Positions 60,535 through 64,000 of a stretch of 64,000 bases of DNA are shown piece by piece. The stretch's first letter is position 1, and every line of letters starts with the position of its first letter. A model generated the notes under the pieces. It was not told where the DNA came from. It saw only the letters and a program-made list of their open reading frames with translations, and did not search any database. The stretch comes from a bacterium (GTDB lineage: Bacteria; Patescibacteria; ABY1; JACQRZ01), in the NCBI GenBank assembly GCA_030688365.1, contig JAUYIE010000018.1, positions 43,594 to 107,593 on the forward strand. Direction: 5' to 3'. Both the position numbers and the translations under genes were made by a program.

Positions 60535-62541
60535 CAATCCCAAAATCAACAGGGCGACAATATTTGCAACTTTTATCATTGGGTTGATAGCAGGACCGGC
60601 AGTGTCTTTGTAGGGATCACCGACCGTATCGCCCGTTACGGCAGCTTGGTGAGCAAAGCTCCCCTTTCCACCATGATTACCTTCTTCAATGTATTTCTTT
60701 GCATTATCCCATGCACCACCGCCGGTAGTCATAGATATAGCGACGAATATGCCAGTTACAATAGTACCGACAAGTAAACCACCCAATGCTTCAAGTCCAA
60801 GAAAATATCCTACCAATATAGGTACGACGATCGGAATAAGAGCAGGTATGATCATTTGACTAATAGCAGACTTTGTAACAATATCTACCGCCTTACCATA
60901 ATCCGGCTTTTGAGTATTATCCATAATACCTGGCTTTTCTCTAAACTGACGACGTACTTCTTCAACTACTGCTCCAGCCGCCTTACCAACCGCCTGCATG
61001 GAAAGCGCGCCAAAGAGATATGGCAAAAGGCCACCGATAAACAATCCTGCCAACACATATGGATCATTGACTGCAAATGCCACATGCAAACCTTTTTTCT
61101 CAATCGTGTGTGTAAAGTCGGCAAACAATACAAGTGCCGCCAATGCCGCAGAACCGATAGCATACCCTTTGGTGACTGCCTTTGTTGTATTACCCACCGC
61201 ATCCAAAGGATCAGTGATATTGCGTACGTCTTCTCCCAATTCCGCCATTTCAGCGATACCACCTGCATTATCAGTGATAGGACCATATGAATCAATCGCT
61301 ACGATAATACCTGCCATAGAAAGCATTGCCATTGCCGCAATCGCGACACCATAAATACCTGCCAACGCAAATGATCCTAAGATAGCAGCTACGATCACCA
61401 ATACCGGTACCGCGGTAGACTTCATAGAAACTGCCAAGCCGGTAATTATGTTTGTTCCATGTCCTGTTTCGGATGATTTTGCTATTTGCTTTACGGGACC
61501 GTATTTTGTTGAAGTATAGTATTCGGTGATTAAAACCATCGCTCCTGTCACTGCCAAGCCGATCAAGGCACAGTAAAATAGACTAATAGCAGAAATACCA
61601 TCAATACCTGACATCAAGTTCATTGTTACTGGATAAAATGCAATAGCAGCCAACACTGCTGATACAATCAAACCCTTATAAAGCGCGCCCATGATATTCT
61701 TTTTCTTTCCAAGTTTTACAAAAAATGTCCCAATAATAGAAGCGACGATACCTGCCGCGCCAAGCGCAAGCGGGTACAAAACAATCGTTGGATTACTCCC
61801 AAACGTCAATGAACCCAACACCATAGCCGCAACAGCAGTCACTGCGTATGTTTCAAAAAGATCTGCTGCCATACCCGCACAATCACCAACGTTATCACCA
61901 ACGTTATCTGCAATCACGGCTGGATTACGTGGGTCATCTTCTGGAATGCCTGCTTCTACTTTACCTACCAAGTCCGCACCGACATCAGCTGCTTTTGTAA
62001 AAATACCTCCACCAAGACGAGCAAAAATAGAAATCAACGAACCACCAAACGCAAGACCGATCAGTGAATCAATCGTCGTCTCCATGCCAATATAGTGTTT
62101 TGAGATGAAATAAAAACCAGCGGTGCCCAAAAGAGCAAGTCCTACAACCAGAAAACCTGTAACACTACCCCCACGAAACGCGACATCAAGGGCTTTTTGC
62201 ATACCATGACGCGCAGCTTGCGTCGTACGCACATTTGCACGCACGGACACATTCATACCGATATAACCAGTCAATGCGGAAAGCCCCGCTCCCACCAAAA
62301 ACGCAATGGCAGTGGCCCAGCTCAGTCCGATGCCAATCGCCAAGAAAAGTATGACCGCGACCACCCCTACTGTCTTATACTGACGATTGAGGTACGCTTT
62401 TGCTCCCTCTTGAATCGCCTTTGCAATTTCCTGCATTTTTTCATTGCCAGTGCCAAGTTTGAGGATCATTTTGATAAGTATCCCTCCGTAGACGATGGCC
62501 AAAAGCGCGCTTCCTAAGATTAACCAAGATGTCGTATCCAT
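60523..62541 (-). CDS. hppA: Membrane-bound proton-pumping pyrophosphatase
   Basis: 672 residues with about 16 spans. It couples PPi hydrolysis to ion pumping, saving energy in ATP-poor cells. Active-site motifs are DVGADLVGKVEAGIPEDDPRNPAVIADNVGDNVGDCAGMAAD, then DNAGGIAEMA and the C-terminal GDTVGDPYKDTAGPAINPMIK. The K+-selectivity position reads GNTTKAVTKG, with Lys in place of the Ala of K+-dependent enzymes, so this is predicted to be the K+-independent H+ pump. AAAGGAAA precedes the ATG. Confidence 0.96.
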   Translation of the reverse strand: MDTTSWLILGSALLAIVYGGILIKMILKLGTGNEKMQEIAKAIQEGAKAYLNRQYKTVGVVAVILFLAIGIGLSWATAIAFLVGAGLSALTGYIGMNVSVRANVRTTQAARHGMQKALDVAFRGGSVTGFLVVGLALLGTAGFYFISKHYIGMETTIDSLIGLAFGGSLISIFARLGGGIFTKAADVGADLVGKVEAGIPEDDPRNPAVIADNVGDNVGDCAGMAADLFETYAVTAVAAMVLGSLTFGSNPTIVLYPLALGAAGIVASIIGTFFVKLGKKKNIMGALYKGLIVSAVLAAIAFYPVTMNLMSGIDGISAISLFYCALIGLAVTGAMVLITEYYTSTKYGPVKQIAKSSETGHGTNIITGLAVSMKSTAVPVLVIVAAILGSFALAGIYGVAIAAMAMLSMAGIIVAIDSYGPITDNAGGIAEMAELGEDVRNITDPLDAVGNTTKAVTKGYAIGSAALAALVLFADFTHTIEKKGLHVAFAVNDPYVLAGLFIGGLLPYLFGALSMQAVGKAAGAVVEEVRRQFREKPGIMDNTQKPDYGKAVDIVTKSAISQMIIPALIPIVVPILVGYFLGLEALGGLLVGTIVTGIFVAISMTTGGGAWDNAKKYIEEGNHGGKGSFAHQAAVTGDTVGDPYKDTAGPAINPMIKVANIVALLILGLLIG

Positions 62542-62575
62542 ACGTTTCCTTTAAATTTTAGATTACAAATAATGA

Positions 62576-62605
62576 ATTATGCGGATCGTGCCTGTCCGCG
62601 TACAA
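62576..62605 (-). promoter_or_regulatory. Probable hppA promoter
   Basis: TTGTAC, 18 bases, CATAAT on the minus strand. Predicted leader about 28 bases carrying the AAAGGAAA ribosome site. A GCGGA/TCCGC palindrome fills the spacer. Confidence 0.45.
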
Positions 62606-62648
62606 CTACAAATATAAGGAAAAGATGACAAAATTGCAAGCTTTTTCA

Positions 62649-62677
62649 TTGACGATTACACCAACATCCCCTATACT
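62649..62677 (+). promoter_or_regulatory. Promoter of infC
   Basis: TTGACG, 17 bases, TATACT. The ATG at 62696 is 18 bases past the -10, leaving a leader of about 12 bases without Shine-Dalgarno. Confidence 0.7.
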
Positions 62678-62695
62678 TGATTAAACATACATCAC

Positions 62696-63256
62696 ATGAG
62701 AAAGTCATACCACCGGCACAAACCGGACACACAAACAAAGAAATATCGTACCAACGATCAAATCACCGCACCGCAAGTGCGTGTTATTGATGATGCAGGC
62801 AATCATATCGGTTTACTCTCGCTGGAAGATGCCCTTGCTAAAGCACGTGAATTTGAATTTGATTTAGTAGAAATTGAGCCAACCGCAAAACCGCCAGTAT
62901 GTAAAATCATTGATAGTGGCAAGTTTCAATACGAACAAGAAAAGCAAAAACGCAAAGCCAAAGCCAAGCAAAAACAGACAGAAACCAAGGGAGTACGTCT
63001 TTCTCTACGTATTGGCACCCACGATATTGAGGTACGTATGCAACAAGCAAAACGCTTTTTGGAAGGCGGAAACGAGGTAAAAGTAGAAATGGTGCTCCGT
63101 GGACGGGAACGAGGACACATTGATATGGCAAAAGATATCATCAAATCCTTCATTGCCGGCATGGGGAAAGATCACGGTATAGAGCTCACGTGGGATGAAA
63201 AAATCCAAATCCAAGGAGGCCGTTTGCACGCTATCATAGGCCTCAAGAAGCCATAA
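62696..63256 (+). CDS. infC: Translation initiation factor IF-3
   Basis: 186 residues. The N-domain (NDQITAPQVRVIDDAGNHIGLLSLEDALAKA, VEIEPTAKPPVCKIIDSGKFQYEQ) and the C-domain (RIGTHDIEVRMQQAKRFLEGGNEVKV) are complete. It starts with ATG rather than the AUU used for autoregulation in E. coli. The N-terminal tail (about 18 residues before the domain) is basic. Confidence 0.96.
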   Translation: MRKSYHRHKPDTQTKKYRTNDQITAPQVRVIDDAGNHIGLLSLEDALAKAREFEFDLVEIEPTAKPPVCKIIDSGKFQYEQEKQKRKAKAKQKQTETKGVRLSLRIGTHDIEVRMQQAKRFLEGGNEVKVEMVLRGRERGHIDMAKDIIKSFIAGMGKDHGIELTWDEKIQIQGGRLHAIIGLKKP

Positions 63257-63259
63257 CAT

Positions 63260-63288
63260 TTGACACAATAGGGATTTTGCGCCATAAT
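63260..63288 (+). promoter_or_regulatory. Promoter of rpmI-rplT
   Basis: TTGACA, 17 bases, CATAAT in the 47-base gap after infC. Predicted leader about 9 bases, so rpmI-rplT can be made independently of infC. Confidence 0.65.
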
Positions 63289-63303
63289 CTCTGATATATT
63301 TAT

Positions 63304-63501
63304 ATGCCTAAAATCAAGACAAAACAAACCGTTGCCAAGCGTTTTCATGTCACATCTACCGGAAAAGTGATGCGACGCCACGCTGGACACGACCACTTTA
63401 ACGCCCGAGACATCGGCAAAGTCACCCGCAACAAGCGTAGTGACGATATTATGTCACCTGCATTTACCAAAACTATTAAAACACTGACTAACCAGTTATA
63501 A
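63304..63501 (+). CDS. rpmI: Ribosomal protein bL35
   Basis: 65 residues. MPKIKTKQTVAKRFHVTSTGKVMRRHAGHDH is the standard L35 start. It is 6 bases from rplT in the usual infC-rpmI-rplT order. Confidence 0.96.
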   Translation: MPKIKTKQTVAKRFHVTSTGKVMRRHAGHDHFNARDIGKVTRNKRSDDIMSPAFTKTIKTLTNQL

Positions 63502-63507
63502 TCTTGT

Positions 63508-63852
63508 ATGCCACGCGTAAAACGAGGAATGATGCATTTAAAAAAACGACGAGCATTGATGGCCGCCACAAAGGGCTATCGTTGGGGTAGAAAAAATCTC
63601 ATAAAACTTGCGCGTCCTGCTATGTTAAAAGCAGGTGTATATGCCTATCGCGATCGTAGAAACAAAAAGCGCGTCATCCGCCGACTATGGCAGATCCAAA
63701 TCAGCGCCGCAGTCAAAGAGATGGGTACCAGTTACAGTAAATTTATGGATCGAATACATAAAAATAACGTTGGTCTTGATCGTAAAATCCTTTCAACATT
63801 AGCAAAAGATTACCCTGTCGTATTTGCAAAAATAGCAGAAAAAGTGAAGTAA
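63508..63852 (+). CDS. rplT: Ribosomal protein bL20
   Basis: 114 residues. MPRVKRG, the KGYRWGRKNLIKLAR helix and RDRRNKKRVIRRLWQIQISAAVKEMGTSYSKFMDRIHKN are diagnostic. L20 binds 23S rRNA early in assembly and in some bacteria represses its own operon. Confidence 0.97.
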   Translation: MPRVKRGMMHLKKRRALMAATKGYRWGRKNLIKLARPAMLKAGVYAYRDRRNKKRVIRRLWQIQISAAVKEMGTSYSKFMDRIHKNNVGLDRKILSTLAKDYPVVFAKIAEKVK

Positions 63853-63880
63853 AAGATTAGGTAATTAGTGGTGTTCGTAA

Positions 63881-63907
63881 CCATACGATAGTAAAATATC
63901 CGTATGG
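63881..63907 (+). other. Hairpin overlapping a start codon after rplT
   Basis: CCATACG and CGTATGG form a 7-base stem with a 13-base loop. No T-run follows, so it is not a clear terminator. The ATG at 63904 lies in the 3' arm. Confidence 0.4.
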
Positions 63908-64000
63908 CTCAAGGAAAAAACAATGTATTCAGTTGTGCGGCCAACTTTTTGAGAGGAAGGAAGTGTGTTTTTTGCGGTTCATTTAAGGTGAGTAAGACAG
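63904..64000 (+). CDS. Start of an unidentified ORF with a Cys pair (runs off edge)
   Basis: Only 32 codons are in the window: MAQGKNNVFSCAANFLRGRK, then CVFCGSFKVSKT. The frame is open to the end. The CxxC with following GS resembles a zinc ribbon, as in some IS1595-type transposases, but the sequence is too short to decide. It may also be noise. Confidence 0.3.
   Translation, partial: MAQGKNNVFSCAANFLRGRKCVFCGSFKVSKT

Noticed and set aside
1..64000. tRNA or rRNA genes, prophage or integrative element
   Set aside because: I scanned the gaps by eye and found no tRNA cloverleaf apart from the tmRNA ends, no rRNA stretches and no integrase or phage structural genes; a tool such as a covariance-model scan would be needed to be certain.

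Overview
The window looks like part of a chromosome from a small-genome bacterium of the Patescibacteria (Candidate Phyla Radiation, Parcubacteria-like). This is inferred from gene content, not from a database search. Supporting signs are a spc ribosomal cluster with no L30 gene, an S-layer-type protein whose N-terminal repeats I recognise from that group, a DUF5667 protein beside an ECF sigma factor, very large secreted proteins, short versions of housekeeping proteins (RecO), and a high coding density with many overlapping or near-overlapping genes. UGA is a stop codon here: prfB carries an intact in-frame UGA frameshift site, which argues against the UGA-recoding lineages (Gracilibacteria, Absconditabacteria).

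Layout. 1-1948: the 5' part of a long coiled-coil protein on the minus strand, running off the edge. 2.0-5.0 kb: upp-like, recO, ruvX, a membrane protein, then a 386-base gap holding a perfect 20-base inverted repeat. 5.0-21.8 kb: one long minus-strand translation cluster (str, S10 and spc operons fused) reading rpsL, rpsG, fusA, a small Phd-like gene, tuf, rpsJ, rplC through rplO, secY, adk, map. It is driven by a near-consensus promoter at 21810-21838 and has an attenuator-like hairpin in its leader. 21.9-23.9 kb: an M50 protease, then rpmB, a small unknown and a DnaQ-like exonuclease on the plus strand. 23.9-31.0 kb: one gene for a 2353-residue secreted mosaic protein. 31.2-42.4 kb: a nine-gene minus-strand run (subtilase, two sugar-nucleotide SDRs, HtrA, prfB, ComEC channel, D,D-carboxypeptidase, ComEC-type metallohydrolase, ndk). 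42.4-55.7 kb: a cell-surface region with a TPR protein, two repeat-rich secreted proteins, DUF192, a small anchored protein, the S-layer-like protein, its DUF5667 neighbour, an ECF sigma factor and an AI-2E family transporter. 55.7-58.5 kb, plus strand: smpB, ssrA (tmRNA), a YhhQ-type transporter, a DHFR/RibD-like reductase and a CofE-like ligase. 58.5-62.5 kb: two coiled-coil unknowns and a membrane pyrophosphatase. 62.7-63.9 kb: infC, rpmI, rplT, then the start of an unidentified ORF.

How it fits together. Much of the window is translation and ribosome rescue (r-proteins, EF-Tu, EF-G, RF2, IF3, SmpB/tmRNA). The rest is largely an envelope programme: secretion (SecY), surface proteases, glycan-precursor enzymes, peptidoglycan trimming, DNA-uptake proteins and a sigma/DUF5667/S-layer unit. 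The most novel-looking elements are a 136-residue C-terminal domain shared, without gaps, by two otherwise unrelated secreted proteins behind Thr/Asp-rich linkers; an 868-residue Gly/Ala repeat protein beside one of them; a cluster of promoters so close to start codons that the mRNAs should be leaderless; and the prfB frameshift. All identities come from reading motifs by eye; no similarity search was possible.
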